64,000 bases of DNA from Brevibacterium sp. p3-SID960 (GCF_025144725.1 NZ_JALXKS010000006.1:35815-99814), one strand, 5' to 3'; positions 1-8,419 are shown, numbered from the stretch's first letter. A program made the numbers and translations. Notes: generated by a model from the letters alone, not told the origin.

Positions 1-759
1 GAGGACGCCTTCGAGATCGGGGTCGTCGAAGTACAGGTCCTCATCGTCGATCTGGGAGCCGGTCTCGTTGTTGCCCGAGCGCATGAGCCGCATCGACACT
101 GCGAACGCCTCGCCGTAGGCGAGCCGGCTGGCCTCGTCGACGGACACGGCGAAGGTCACCGGCACCTGGGAGACCTCAGCACCGGTCTGGTCGGCGGCGC
201 CGACCTCGGCGTTCGGGTCGGTCGGCTGGCCGACGGAGACGACGCGGGCGTTGCGCACGAGCACCCCGGCGACGTTGTAGGGGATGTCGGCGCGCTTGTA
301 GTTCTCTGGGCCCTGGTCGTTGTCCAGCCGCTTAGCGAAGGCGGCGATGACATCGACGGTGTCGCCAGGGGCGACGCGGCCGTTGATGCCGAGAGCGGCG
401 TCGAAGTTCACCGAGATCTCCCGCTGCCCGTCTTCGAGCGAGGAGGCAGCTTCGAGCATGTCGGTCTGCAGGGTCGAACCCTGCTGGATCGCCGTCGAGG
501 CCTTCTGGCCGGCCAGCTGCTCCTTCGTCGTCACCATCTGCGGGGTGATGAACTTGTCGGGAACCTCCTGGGTCTCGACGTGATCGAGGGAGATCGGCTG
601 GAAGCGGGCGATGTCTTCTTTGGCGACGTAGACCGTCGACTTCGGGCCGACGTCGGCGCTGACCGACTGCACATAGGTCACCACGCCCAGGAAGACGGCG
701 ATAGCGCCGAGCCCGGCGACGATCATGAGGATGAGCCCTCGGCGCTGCTTGGGATTCAT
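1..759 (-). CDS. cpaB: Flp pilus assembly protein CpaB/RcpC, 3' end cut by window edge
   Basis: Reading leftward from ATG at 759, the protein opens with a short basic tip (MNPKQRRG), one hydrophobic helix, and then a SAF-like domain (TVYVAKEDIARFQPI near residues 35-50). A VNFD/RVAPGDTVDVIA segment follows, as in CpaB/RcpC proteins of Tad (Flp) pilus loci. Family members are inner-membrane-anchored periplasmic or cell-wall-side parts of the pilus apparatus. The frame stays open to base 1, so at least 253 residues are present and the C-terminus lies outside. The ATG overlaps the TGA of the upstream gene (ATGA), so the two are translationally coupled. The rest of the tad locus is presumably to the left. 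The family call is from motifs seen here; a broader SAF-domain protein is the alternative. Confidence 0.8.
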   Translation of the reverse strand, partial: MNPKQRRGLILMIVAGLGAIAVFLGVVTYVQSVSADVGPKSTVYVAKEDIARFQPISLDHVETQEVPDKFITPQMVTTKEQLAGQKASTAIQQGSTLQTDMLEAASSLEDGQREISVNFDAALGINGRVAPGDTVDVIAAFAKRLDNDQGPENYKRADIPYNVAGVLVRNARVVSVGQPTDPNAEVGAADQTGAEVSQVPVTFAVSVDEASRLAYGEAFAVSMRLMRSGNNETGSQIDDEDLYFDDPDLEGVL

Positions 760-1535
760 ACATCTGCTCCTGAACGGGTACGCGGCTGGCACATCTGGCA
801 GCCGCCGGGAGTGCACGGCACCTGGCACCAGCGGCATTCGACGGCCAGCTCGGTGACGCGCTGCAGGTAGGGGGTGAGATCGGCCGGTGCGATGCACAGG
901 TCGACGATCTCCTTCTTGCCCCACCAGTCGCCGGGGCCAACATCGAGGCTGACGATCGGCGGCTGCCCGAGGCGGTCGGCCAGTTCGGCCACGGCTCCGT
1001 CTGCCTCGGCACCGACGCCTCGGCCGCGGGCGATGACGACGGCTTCGGACGGCATCCGCAGCACGCCGCTGTCGCGCAGCTGGCCGGGACGCAGCCGCTC
1101 GACTCCGGCGTCGAGCTGGATGAGGAAGCGAGACGACGGCAGCCAGCTGACGATGTGCTGCCACAGCGAGGGGGTCGGTTGGCGCAGCCGGGTCACCGAG
1201 CGGGCGACCGCCAGGCAGCGGATCGAGAGCTCCAGTTCGGCGATGACGGCCAGCAGCTGGCCAGCAGCAAGCCGGGAGGCCAGCGAGCGGGCCATGTCGG
1301 TGAGCACCGCTCGTCCGAGCGGGCTCAGGCCGGTGCGAGCCAAGAGCACGACATTGTGCAGGCTGGCGGCCCGCGCCCGGGAGATCACCGCTTGGCAGGC
1401 ATCGAACTCACCGTCGGGGACGATGAAGATGCAGGGGGTCCCGGTGGTAGCGCCCTCCAGGACGGCGACGGCTTCGTCGAGGCTGAGAGGCGCGAGATGG
1501 ATGGAGGCACGGGAGACGGGTCTTGCTGGGGGCAT
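756..1535 (-). CDS. Unknown protein coupled to cpaB
   Basis: I do not recognise this gene. It encodes about 259 residues from ATG at 1535; the frame is open to a GTG at 1637, but a good promoter on this strand places the transcript start near 1629, which makes the distal GTG unlikely. The protein has no clear signal peptide or membrane helix. Two stretches, IFIVPDGEFDACQAVISRA and VVLLARTGLSPLGRAV, look like a Rossmann-like alpha/beta fold. The C-terminus is Cys-rich (CRWCQVPCTPGGCQMCQP, five cysteines within about 20 residues), suggesting a metal site or disulphides. It overlaps cpaB by ATGA, so a role in the pilus locus is likely by context only. Confidence 0.6.
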   Translation of the reverse strand: MPPARPVSRASIHLAPLSLDEAVAVLEGATTGTPCIFIVPDGEFDACQAVISRARAASLHNVVLLARTGLSPLGRAVLTDMARSLASRLAAGQLLAVIAELELSIRCLAVARSVTRLRQPTPSLWQHIVSWLPSSRFLIQLDAGVERLRPGQLRDSGVLRMPSEAVVIARGRGVGAEADGAVAELADRLGQPPIVSLDVGPGDWWGKKEIVDLCIAPADLTPYLQRVTELAVECRWCQVPCTPGGCQMCQPRTRSGADV

Positions 1536-1635
1536 GGCGCTCACGAGGGGGTCGGTGGAGTGGTGCGGGGCAGGAGAGATTACTGAGGATGTGCGAAATG
1601 AATGCTGAGAGTCAGCTGACTTCTCAACGAATGCC

Positions 1636-1663
1636 ACACTAGCACCGCGATCGGCGGTTTCAA
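1636..1663 (-). promoter_or_regulatory. Promoter of the unknown gene-cpaB unit
   Basis: On the minus strand there is a -35 box TTGAAA (1658-1663), a 16-nt spacer and a -10 box TAGTGT (1636-1641). The predicted start of transcription is near 1629. This lies inside the longest open frame of the downstream gene and argues for the internal ATG at 1535 as its start. Confidence 0.55.
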
Positions 1664-1724
1664 GTGAATGGACCGCAAACGACAGGAGACCTGCGGCTGA
1701 GAGACCAGCCCCGCAGGCTGCGCC

Positions 1725-2543
1725 TCAGCTGCTGCGGGCGTAGAGGCCGATCATCTCCCACTGGCGGGTGTAGCGGTTGAAAGCGCGGATGGCGCCCTCG
1801 GTGTCGTCGGTGTCGAGGCAGTCGATCCAGTCGGTGACGTGTGCAGCGCCGGTGTCCGGCCACAGCACCTCGCTCATACCGCCGAGGTCGAGTTCGAGCA
1901 TCGCGTTCATATCGAAGTCGTCGAGCCAGTCGCCGAATGCCTCAGTCGATTCGACGACGGCGCGCAGCCGGGACTTCTCGTCCATCACGTCGTGGGCCCA
2001 TTCGACGCGGGCGGCGGCGGTGACGATCGGGGTGCGGATGCGGATCCGGAAGCTGCCGTCGTCGGTGTCGGTGCTGATGACGCGGTCGTTACCCGGATCG
2101 ATCGCCAGCCACCACACCGGCGAGACGTCCCACGCCGAGGTGCGCGTGAACACGCGGGTGTCCGGGTCGTCCTGCATCCATTCGACCCGGTGGCTGGCTG
2201 CCCGGCGGCGGGCGGCCTTGGGCACGAACATGTCGAGCTCGGTGCGCGGATGGGCTTCCATGAGCGCATCGAGGGCGTGCCAGGAGCGGATGTCGTCCTG
2301 GACGGGGCAGACGCGGTCGAAGCTGTCGCCGGTCTCCGCGCCGGTGAGGAACAGCGGGGTGCCGCGGTAGGAGTCGGCGACGGGGTCCGGGGGCAGGCTG
2401 ATGAGCCGATCGTCGGCGTCCTCGGCGACGAGTCGCTCGATGGTCTCCCGGTTCGCGCTGACGGGGTAGTCGGCGAATTCCTCGTGCACGACCAGCGGCT
2501 CGAATACCCGCAGGGAGATGACATAGCTGCGCTCGTAACCCAT
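1725..2543 (-). CDS. Conserved actinobacterial hypothetical protein, 272 aa
   Basis: This is an acidic, soluble-looking protein of 272 residues with no signal peptide or membrane helix. It opens MGYERSYVISLRVFEPL and is rich in D, E and W; its middle part resembles alternating strands (VWWLAIDPGNDRVIS, FRIRIRTPIVTAAARVEWA). I recognise the general look of a conserved actinobacterial hypothetical family but can name no function. It stands alone, divergent from the DUF3073 gene. A TAGAGT -10 box ends 6 nt before the ATG, so the message is probably leaderless, which fixes the start at 2543. Confidence 0.7.
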   Translation of the reverse strand: MGYERSYVISLRVFEPLVVHEEFADYPVSANRETIERLVAEDADDRLISLPPDPVADSYRGTPLFLTGAETGDSFDRVCPVQDDIRSWHALDALMEAHPRTELDMFVPKAARRRAASHRVEWMQDDPDTRVFTRTSAWDVSPVWWLAIDPGNDRVISTDTDDGSFRIRIRTPIVTAAARVEWAHDVMDEKSRLRAVVESTEAFGDWLDDFDMNAMLELDLGGMSEVLWPDTGAAHVTDWIDCLDTDDTEGAIRAFNRYTRQWEMIGLYARSS

Positions 2544-2549
2544 GTGCTC

Positions 2550-2555
2550 ACTCTA
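2550..2555 (-). promoter_or_regulatory. -10 box of a probable leaderless transcript
   Basis: TAGAGT on the minus strand ends 6 nt before ATG 2543, which puts the expected first transcribed base on or next to the A of the start codon. There is no Shine-Dalgarno sequence. Confidence 0.5.
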
Positions 2556-2670
2556 TCGTTCACTCCCGGTTCGCCTCCGCCTCGGGCGCGGGCTTTTCTG
2601 GACTCATTCGCCTTTTGCCCGGGACTGTCTCATACTGGTGTCCAGTATTCCCGCGCTCGCCTGAGGCGAC

Positions 2671-2699
2671 ATGACACCTCTGTGGCGGCGGGGTAGGAT
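2671..2699 (+). promoter_or_regulatory. Promoter of the DUF3073 gene
   Basis: -35 ATGACA (2671-2676), 17-nt spacer, -10 TAGGAT (2694-2699). It leaves a leader of about 70 nt with a strong AGGAGGGGG ribosome site at 2759-2767 before GTG 2777. Confidence 0.6.
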
Positions 2700-2776
2700 T
2701 CGAAGCACAGACAACCGGAGAATCCCGGGGCCGACAGCCAGCAGCCCTGGGTCTGACCAGGAGGGGGTCGACGCCT

Positions 2777-2992
2777 GTGGGTCGCGGCCGCGCAAAGGCG
2801 AAGCAGATCAAGGTTGCCCGTAAGCTGAAGTACTACAGCCCGGAGACGGACCTGAGTGCGCTCCAGCGAGAGCTCGGGGGTGCGTCGACGTCTGATGACT
2901 CCGATGACTACGCGGACTACGATGATCCGGATTACTCCGATTATGCCGATAAGTACGCTGACGATGAGGACAGCGACGACCGCTCCCGCTGA
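2777..2992 (+). CDS. DUF3073 small acidic protein
   Basis: A 71-residue protein whose N-terminus (MGRGRAKAKQIKVARKLKYY) is the hallmark of the actinobacterial DUF3073 family. A basic head of about 20 residues is followed by SPETDLSALQRELG and then a very acidic D/Y/S-rich tail (DYADYDDPDYSDYADKYADD). The molecular function of the family is unknown; the basic-then-acidic layout suggests nucleic acid or protein contact, which is inference. The GTG start at 2777 is fixed by AGGAGGGGG ending 9 nt upstream. The gene is convergent with purM, as in mycobacteria, where a DUF3073 gene also sits beside purF-purM. Confidence 0.9.
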   Translation: MGRGRAKAKQIKVARKLKYYSPETDLSALQRELGGASTSDDSDDYADYDDPDYSDYADKYADDEDSDDRSR

Positions 2993-3006
2993 GCGCTGAT
3001 TGCGTC

Positions 3007-3032
3007 AGGGCCCTGCCGACAGGCGGGGCCCT
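3007..3032. terminator. Hairpin between DUF3073 gene and purM
   Basis: AGGGCCC (3007-3013) pairs with GGGCCCT (3026-3032) across a 12-nt loop. It sits between two convergent genes and could end both transcripts. There is no long T tract on either side, so it is a weak intrinsic terminator by classical criteria. Confidence 0.5.
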
Positions 3033-3058
3033 TCGCCGTTCCCGAGGCGGTGGCCTCC

Positions 3059-4168
3059 TCAGTCGAGCAGGATCGCCGCACCCCCGTCGACACCCTTGGC
3101 ACCCTGCACGTAGTACGGGTCAGAGGCATGGGTGCCGTCGTCGTCGCTGACGTCGCCGAGCAGCCAGGAGCCGGGCAGCGCGGCGAGCACCGCCTCGGCG
3201 GCGGCCGGGTCGACGGCGAGCACCATTCCGACACCGAGGTTCCAGGTGCGTTCGCGGTCGGCCTGCGGGACCTGGCCGAGGTCGCCGAGGACGTCGAAGA
3301 CGGCCGGAATCTCCCAGCTGGACCGGTGCATGCGCGCCAGCGTGCCGGGTGGGATGACGCGGGCGACGTTGGCGGACAGACCGCCGCCGGTGATGTGCGA
3401 CATCGCGTGGACGGTGCCGGGCCGGGCGTCGAGGATCGCTGCGAGGTCACCGGAGTACACGCGGGTGGGCGTGAGGATCTCCTCGCCGAGGGTGCGGGAG
3501 AACTCGGGCACCTCACGGTCGAGGGCCCAGCCGGCGTCGGCGATGATGCGGCGCACGAGCGAGTAGCCGTTGGAGTGCAGGCCGGAGGCCGGCAGCCCGA
3601 TGAGCACATCGCCGGTGTTGACGCGCTCGGGCCCCAGCAGGTCATCGGCTTCCACAGCGCCGGTGGCAGCACCGGCGACATCGTATTCGTCGACGCCGAG
3701 CAGGCCGGGGTGCTCGGCGGTCTCGCCGCCGACGAGCGCGACGCCGGCTGCCGAGCAGGCCTCGGCGATGCCGCGGACGATGTCGGCGATGCGTTCGGGC
3801 ACGACCCTGCCGCAGGCGATGTAGTCGGTCATGAACAGCGGGCGGGCACCGCAGACGATGATGTCGTCGACGACCATGCCGACGAGGTCGTAGCCGATGG
3901 TGTCGTGGATGTCGAGGGCCTGGGCGATCGCGACCTTGGTGCCGACGCCGTCGGTGGAGGTGGCGAGGTAGGGCCGGCGGTAGTCCTTGAGCCAGGTGAC
4001 GTCGAACAGGCCGGCGAAGCCGCCGAAGCCGCCGACGACCCGGTCGTTGTGGGTGGCGGCGACTGCGGACTTCATCAGCTCAACGGCCCGATCACCGGCC
4101 TCGACGTCGACGCCGGCGGAGGCGTAGGTGGTGGCTTCGGGGCTCTGGTGGTCCTGAGTCATCAGCAT
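3059..4168 (-). CDS. purM: Phosphoribosylformylglycinamidine cyclo-ligase (AIR synthase)
   Basis: PurM closes FGAM to AIR with ATP, step five of de novo purine synthesis, in the cytosol. The 369-residue product carries the family landmarks: YASAGVDVEAGDRAVELMK (N-terminal), STDGVGTK (ATP/phosphate loop near residue 72), VDDIIVCGARPLFM, GGETAEHPG, SGLHSNGYSLVRR and HITGGGL. Length is slightly above the usual 345-350 because of a short N-terminal lead (MLMTQDHQSPEA); ATG 4162 is an alternative start. It overlaps the 3' end of purF by 7 nt, so the pair is cotranscribed and coupled. All catalytic segments are intact. Confidence 0.95.
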   Translation of the reverse strand: MLMTQDHQSPEATTYASAGVDVEAGDRAVELMKSAVAATHNDRVVGGFGGFAGLFDVTWLKDYRRPYLATSTDGVGTKVAIAQALDIHDTIGYDLVGMVVDDIIVCGARPLFMTDYIACGRVVPERIADIVRGIAEACSAAGVALVGGETAEHPGLLGVDEYDVAGAATGAVEADDLLGPERVNTGDVLIGLPASGLHSNGYSLVRRIIADAGWALDREVPEFSRTLGEEILTPTRVYSGDLAAILDARPGTVHAMSHITGGGLSANVARVIPPGTLARMHRSSWEIPAVFDVLGDLGQVPQADRERTWNLGVGMVLAVDPAAAEAVLAALPGSWLLGDVSDDDGTHASDPYYVQGAKGVDGGAAILLD

Positions 4169-5646
4169 CCTCTTTCAGCTGCCGCAGTGACGGGCACGGT
4201 AATGGGGTAGTCGCCGGAGAAGCAGGCGGTGCACAGTTCGGCTTCGCGCTGCTGAGTGGCGGCGATCATGCCGTCGAGGGAGATGTAGCCCAGCGAGTCG
4301 GCGCCGAGGGACTGGCAGATCTCGTCGGTGTTGAGGCCGTTGGCGATGAGCTCGGCGCGGGTGGCGAAGTCGATGCCGTAGAAGCACGGCCATTTGACCG
4401 GCGGGGAGGAGATCCGGATGTGGATCTCCTTCGCCCCTGCCTCGCGCAGCATCCGCACAAGGGCCCGCTGAGTGTTGCCGCGCACGATCGAGTCGTCGAC
4501 GACGACGAGCCGGCGGCCGGCGATGTTCTCCTTGAGCGGGTTGAGCTTGAGCCGGATGCCGAGCTGGCGCAGCGTCTGGGATGGTTGGATGAAGGTACGG
4601 CCGACGTAGGCGTTCTTCATCAGCCCCTGCCCGAAGGGGATGCCGGATTCCTCGGCGTAGCCGACGGCGGCCGGGGTGCCCGATTCGGGTGTGGCGATGA
4701 CGAGGTCTGCGTCGACGGGGTATTCGCGGGCGAGCCGGCGGCCCATCTCGGTGCGGGCGGCGTGCACGGTCTTGCCGTTGAGCACGCTGTCGGGCCGGGC
4801 GAGATAGACGTATTCGAAGACGCAGCGGGCCTGTTCGGGTTCGGCCCACCGGTAGGAGCGCAGGCCGTCCTCGTCGATGGCGATGAGCTCGCCGGGTTCG
4901 ATCTCGCGGACGAAGGAGGCGCCGACGATGTCGAGGGCTGCGGTCTCGCTGGCGACGACCCAGCCGCGCTCGAGGCGGCCGAGAGCCAGCGGGCGCACGC
5001 CGTGGCGGTCGCGGGCGGCATACAGGGTGTGCTCGTCCATGAAGACGAGGGAGAAGGCGCCGTCGAGTCTGGGCATGAGCTCCCGGGCGGCGGCGGTGAG
5101 GTTCTCGGCCGCCGACGAGGCGAGCAGCTCGGTGACAAGCGACGTGTCGTTCGAGGAGTCGCGCCCGGACCGGGTGCGGGCCGGTTTCTGGGTGGCGGCC
5201 TTGACCGTCTCGTCACGGGCGGCGGCCTTCTCATCGGCCATTTCCTGCAGGTCGGCGAAGTTCGTCAGGTTGCCGTTGTGAGCCAGTGCGACGGTGCCGA
5301 ACGGGGTGGGCCCGAGAGTGGGCTGGGCGTTCTCCCAGGACGAGACCCCGGTGGTGGAGTAGCGGGTGTGGCCGACGGCGATGTGGCCGGGCAGGGTGTC
5401 GAGGTCGCTTTCGTCGAAGACCTGGGAGACCAGTCCCATATCGCGGTAGATGAGGATCTGCTTGCCGTTGCTGGCGGCGATGCCGGCCGATTCCTGGCCG
5501 CGGTGTTGGAGGGCGTAGAGGCCGAAGTAGGTGAGCTTGGCGACCTCCTCGCCGGGGGCCCAGACGCCGAAGACACCGCATTCGTCCTGCGGGCCCTGGT
5601 CGGCGAGGTCGAAATCGTCGCTGGAGGCTGCGTTCACGCGTGTCAC
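4162..5646 (-). CDS. purF: Amidophosphoribosyltransferase
   Basis: PurF makes 5-phosphoribosylamine from PRPP and glutamine, the committed step of purine synthesis. The product has 494 residues. Cys23 in PQDECGVFGVW is the expected N-terminal nucleophile after removal of a 22-residue propeptide, as in Bacillus-type PurF. Class II amidotransferase features follow (LQHRGQESAG, GHTRYSTTG, AHNGNL). The PRPP loop VVVDDSIVRGNT and the C-terminal Cys-rich tail (ELCTACFSGDYP), typical of the Fe-S-containing subtype, are present. The start is GTG 5646, with GTG 5637 as an alternative. About 25 residues (KAATQKPARTRSGRDSSND) form a family-variable insert. purM follows with overlap. Confidence 0.95.
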   Translation of the reverse strand: MTRVNAASSDDFDLADQGPQDECGVFGVWAPGEEVAKLTYFGLYALQHRGQESAGIAASNGKQILIYRDMGLVSQVFDESDLDTLPGHIAVGHTRYSTTGVSSWENAQPTLGPTPFGTVALAHNGNLTNFADLQEMADEKAAARDETVKAATQKPARTRSGRDSSNDTSLVTELLASSAAENLTAAARELMPRLDGAFSLVFMDEHTLYAARDRHGVRPLALGRLERGWVVASETAALDIVGASFVREIEPGELIAIDEDGLRSYRWAEPEQARCVFEYVYLARPDSVLNGKTVHAARTEMGRRLAREYPVDADLVIATPESGTPAAVGYAEESGIPFGQGLMKNAYVGRTFIQPSQTLRQLGIRLKLNPLKENIAGRRLVVVDDSIVRGNTQRALVRMLREAGAKEIHIRISSPPVKWPCFYGIDFATRAELIANGLNTDEICQSLGADSLGYISLDGMIAATQQREAELCTACFSGDYPITVPVTAAAERGC

Positions 5647-5650
5647 GCCG

Positions 5651-6049
5651 CTATTCTCTCACATCCGTCTCCCCCGCCCGGCCGGGTTCGGAGGGCTGTT
5701 CGGCAGCGGTCTCGACCTCGGGCGCCTCGACCTCGACCGCCTCGGTGTCGGCTGCCTCGGGTGCGGGGTCATGTGCGCCGGGCACAGTGTAGGTGCGGGC
5801 ACGGCGCAGGCTGATGCGGTCGAGGATGAGGGCGGCGACGGCGCCGAGGAAGCCGCCGATGGTGCCGACGAAGACCATGAGCATCCACGTCGCCGAGGCC
5901 TGGGTCACCTCGATCTCGACGCCGGCCGTGTCGACGGGCAGGAAGGACAGGATGCCGCCTGCGATCATGCCGAGGATGACGCCGAGGATGATGAACGCCG
6001 AGTACTTGGGGCTGCGGCGGACCGAGACGTCGATCGTGTCGTCGTTCAT
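5651..6049 (-). CDS. Small two-helix membrane protein upstream of purF
   Basis: A 132-residue protein: a short cytoplasmic head (MNDDTIDVSVRRSPKYS), a first hydrophobic helix (FIILGVILGMIAGGILSFL, about residues 19-37), a second helix (WMLMVFVGTIGGFLGAVAALIL, about 55-76), a basic stop (DRISLRRARTY), and an E/A/P-rich acidic C-terminus. I recognise it only as a type of small membrane protein often seen near purF in high-GC Gram-positives. It ends 4 nt before purF begins, so it probably leads the purF-purM operon. The function is unknown. Confidence 0.75.
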   Translation of the reverse strand: MNDDTIDVSVRRSPKYSAFIILGVILGMIAGGILSFLPVDTAGVEIEVTQASATWMLMVFVGTIGGFLGAVAALILDRISLRRARTYTVPGAHDPAPEAADTEAVEVEAPEVETAAEQPSEPGRAGETDVRE

Positions 6050-6272
6050 GGGCTCCCTTGGTTGCCGTGGTGGCAGGCGGCGGCCTGCTGGTGTGCGCCC
6101 AACAGTCTAGTTCACCGGTCCCGCGTGCCGCGATTGCCGGTCGTGCCCGCGCGATGAGCCCGATGCCGATGCCGCGTTCGTCGAAGAGCCGGCGGGCCAG
6201 CGGGCTGAGCACGAGGATATAGACCAGCGGGCTGAGCACGGCGACGACGACGCGCTTGTCGCTGACGGCCAC
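6050..6272 (-). pseudogene. Possible membrane-protein remnant
   Basis: From GTG 6272 the minus strand reads about 55 sensible residues: AVSDKRVVVAVLSPLVYILV (one hydrophobic helix) followed by LSPLARRLFDERGIGIGLIA. The frame then loses any protein-like character and runs on in the wrong register over the next gene. The codons upstream of 6272 in the same frame (RPADLPAVAVS) also look coding, which suggests the tail of a lost gene rather than a complete small one. I cannot name the family. There are no other features in this 250-nt gap. Confidence 0.25.
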
Positions 6273-6300
6273 CGCCGGCAGATCGGCCGGTCGGTGAAGG

Positions 6301-7761
6301 TCAGATCTTCATGACGACGGTCTTCGTCTGCGTGTACTCATCGAAGGCCTCGATCGACTTCTCGCGCCCGTACCCGGACTTCTTGAAACCGCCGAAAGGC
6401 AGTTCGACGCCGCCGCCGGCGCCGTAGGTGTTGACGAACACCTGGCCGGCTTCGATCTCCGCGGCCATCCGGTGAGCGCGTGAGAGGTTCTGCGTCCACA
6501 CGGCTGAGACGAGGCCGTAGTCGGTGCCGTTGGCCTCGGCGATCGCCTGCTCGTCGGAGTCGAAGCTGCGGGAGACGACGACGGGCCCGAACACCTCCTC
6601 CTGCCAGATCTCGGAGTCGGCCTCGACATCGGCGACGATCGTCGGGGCGAAGAAGGCGCCCTCCGTGCCGGAAGAGCCTTCCGTACCCGAGGTGCTGATC
6701 GCCTCGGCTGCGGCGCCGCCGGTGAAGATCTCACCGGAGTCGAGACGCTCGAGGAACCCGGTCACCCGCTCGAACTGCTTGCGGGAGACGAGCGGGCCGA
6801 GCATCGGGTCGTCGAGTCCGGGCCCGATCGTCACCTCGCGCATCGCAGCGCTCATCTTCTCCAGCACCTCGTCGCGCACGTCGGTGTGGACGAGCAGCCG
6901 GGAACCGGCCGAGCAGGTCTGGCCGGCGTTCTGGATGATCGAGCGGACCAGGGAGGGCACGGCTGCGTCGATGTCGGCATCGGCGAAGACGATGTTGGCC
7001 GACTTCCCGCCGAGCTCGAGGACGGTCGGGATGACCCGGTCGGCTGCCGCCCGGGCGATGATCGAGCCGGTGCCGGTCGAGCCGACGAAGCCGAGGTGGG
7101 CGACCTCGGGGTGCTGGGCGAGTGCCGCACCGGCCTCCCGGCCGAGTCCGGTGACGACGTTGAAGGCGCCGGTGGGGAAGCCAGCCTGGTCGAGGATCTC
7201 GGCTAAGCGCACGGTGGTGCGCGGGGTTTCGTCTGCCGGTTTGGCCACCGCGCAGTTGCCGGTGGCCAGCGAGGTGGCTGCCGCCCGGCCGACGAGCTGG
7301 AGGGGGTAGTTCCAGGCGACGATGTGGCCGGTGACGCCGTAGGGTTCGCGGCGGGTGTAGACGTGCATGTCCTCGCCGAGCGGGATGGTGTGGCCGTAGT
7401 AGGCCTCGATGGTGTGGCCGTAGAACTCGAAGTAGCGGGCGCACACATCGACGTCAGCATAGGCCTGGGACAGCGGTTTGCCGGTGTCTTCGCTTTCGAG
7501 CCGGGCGAGGTTCTCACGGTCTGCGCGGATGAGTTCGGCTGCTGCCACGAGCAGGCGGGCGCGCTCCTGGGGTGCGGTGCGACCCCAGGACTGCTGGGCT
7601 CTGCCGGCGGCGATGACGGCCTGGTCGACTTCGTCGAAGCCGCCCCGGGCGATCTGCCCGATCGTCTGGTTCGTCGCCGGGTCAATGTTGTCGTAGGTTG
7701 TCAGCGAGGGCACGTGACGGCCGCCGATGAAGGACGTGATCTGCGCAGGAGTTGAGGCCAT
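6301..7761 (-). CDS. NAD(P)-dependent aldehyde dehydrogenase
   Basis: A full-length 486-residue ALDH-superfamily enzyme that oxidises an aldehyde to the acid. Visible key residues are Asn151 (AWNYPLQ), Glu249 (VLELGGKSAN) and the catalytic Cys283 (NAGQTCSAG), plus the GSTGTG cofactor loop near 228 and the C-terminal GGVELPFGGFKKSGYGRE segment. The sequence is closest in style to betaine-aldehyde / gamma-aminobutyraldehyde-type dehydrogenases, but the substrate cannot be fixed from sequence. An 11-residue G/S/T repeat (STSGTEGSSGTEG) near 355 is an unusual insert. It is a single-gene unit: TAGGCT ends 6 nt before the ATG, so the message is probably leaderless. Confidence 0.9.
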   Translation of the reverse strand: MASTPAQITSFIGGRHVPSLTTYDNIDPATNQTIGQIARGGFDEVDQAVIAAGRAQQSWGRTAPQERARLLVAAAELIRADRENLARLESEDTGKPLSQAYADVDVCARYFEFYGHTIEAYYGHTIPLGEDMHVYTRREPYGVTGHIVAWNYPLQLVGRAAATSLATGNCAVAKPADETPRTTVRLAEILDQAGFPTGAFNVVTGLGREAGAALAQHPEVAHLGFVGSTGTGSIIARAAADRVIPTVLELGGKSANIVFADADIDAAVPSLVRSIIQNAGQTCSAGSRLLVHTDVRDEVLEKMSAAMREVTIGPGLDDPMLGPLVSRKQFERVTGFLERLDSGEIFTGGAAAEAISTSGTEGSSGTEGAFFAPTIVADVEADSEIWQEEVFGPVVVSRSFDSDEQAIAEANGTDYGLVSAVWTQNLSRAHRMAAEIEAGQVFVNTYGAGGGVELPFGGFKKSGYGREKSIEAFDEYTQTKTVVMKI

Positions 7762-7767
7762 GTCCTG

Positions 7768-7773
7768 AGCCTA
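7768..7773 (-). promoter_or_regulatory. -10 box of the aldehyde dehydrogenase gene (leaderless)
   Basis: TAGGCT on the minus strand, separated by exactly 6 nt from ATG 7761. No ribosome site fits, which supports leaderless translation. Confidence 0.45.
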
Positions 7774-7829
7774 AGCCCCCGCACCCGAGGTGTCAGCCCG
7801 CCGGCCGCATCCCGGACGCCCGGCCTTCC

Positions 7830-8309
7830 TCAGTCGACATCGAAGGCGGTGGCCCAGCCGGTGCCCGGCAGGTTTTCGAACACGAGGTTCGTCTGGGTGC
7901 GCGTGATGGCCGGGTGGCTGGCGAGGTTGTCGACGACGAAGTCGCGCAGGGCATCGGCATCAGTGGCGACGACGTGGATGATGAAGTCGTCGCTGCCGGC
8001 CATGTGGAAGACCGAGAGCACCCCCGGCCAGGTGGGGGCATCGCGGCGCAGCGCGGCGATCGCAGAGCGGTCGAGGTGGCCGATCTGGCAGGAGACCATC
8101 GCCTCCAGCGGCAGGCCGATGCGATCCTTGTCGACGGTGATGCCGAATTTCGCGATCACCCCGGCGGACACGAGCCGGCGGATGCGCAGCGCCACTGTCG
8201 ATTCGGCCACGCGCAGACGACGGGCCAGCGCTCGCCCGGAGGCGCGCGCGTCGGCATCGAGCAGGCGCAGCAGCTGCCGGTCGATGGCATCGAGTTCGAT
8301 ATCGGCCAT
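7830..8309 (-). CDS. Lrp/AsnC-family transcriptional regulator
   Basis: A 159-residue regulator. The N-terminal AsnC-type helix-turn-helix runs ELDAIDRQLLRLLDADARAS to VAESTVALRIRRLVSAGVI (residues about 3-55), followed by a RAM/ligand-binding domain (VSCQIGHLDRSAIAAL, GVLSVFHMAGSDDFIIHV). ATG 8309 was chosen because AAGGGG lies 7 nt upstream; a longer open frame to 8396 has no ribosome site and reads across the operator region. The gene is divergent from a methionine gamma-lyase-like gene, the usual layout for a local Lrp activator or repressor that senses the amino acid substrate. A tie to sulfur amino acid breakdown is inferred from context. Confidence 0.9.
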   Translation of the reverse strand: MADIELDAIDRQLLRLLDADARASGRALARRLRVAESTVALRIRRLVSAGVIAKFGITVDKDRIGLPLEAMVSCQIGHLDRSAIAALRRDAPTWPGVLSVFHMAGSDDFIIHVVATDADALRDFVVDNLASHPAITRTQTNLVFENLPGTGWATAFDVD

Positions 8310-8330
8310 GTCCACCCCTTCCCACATCGC

Positions 8331-8419
8331 AGTGTCTGCGGCAGACTGCGATACAGTGCCCATTGTGCCGCAGTTCCTGCAGAATCGTCCGCCCATCCTG
8401 CAATTATCTGCGGCGGATG
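8331..8419. promoter_or_regulatory. Shared Lrp control region with repeated TGC(A/G)G half-sites
   Basis: The divergent spacer holds the inverted repeat GTCTG-CGG-CAGAC (8334-8346). Similar short motifs repeat across it: GCCGCAG at 8367-8373, CCTGCAG at 8376-8382, CCTGCAA at 8397-8403 and CTGCGGCGG at 8409-8417. Spaced, partly symmetrical half-sites like these are expected for Lrp-type binding. Which promoter each serves is not resolved. Confidence 0.4.
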
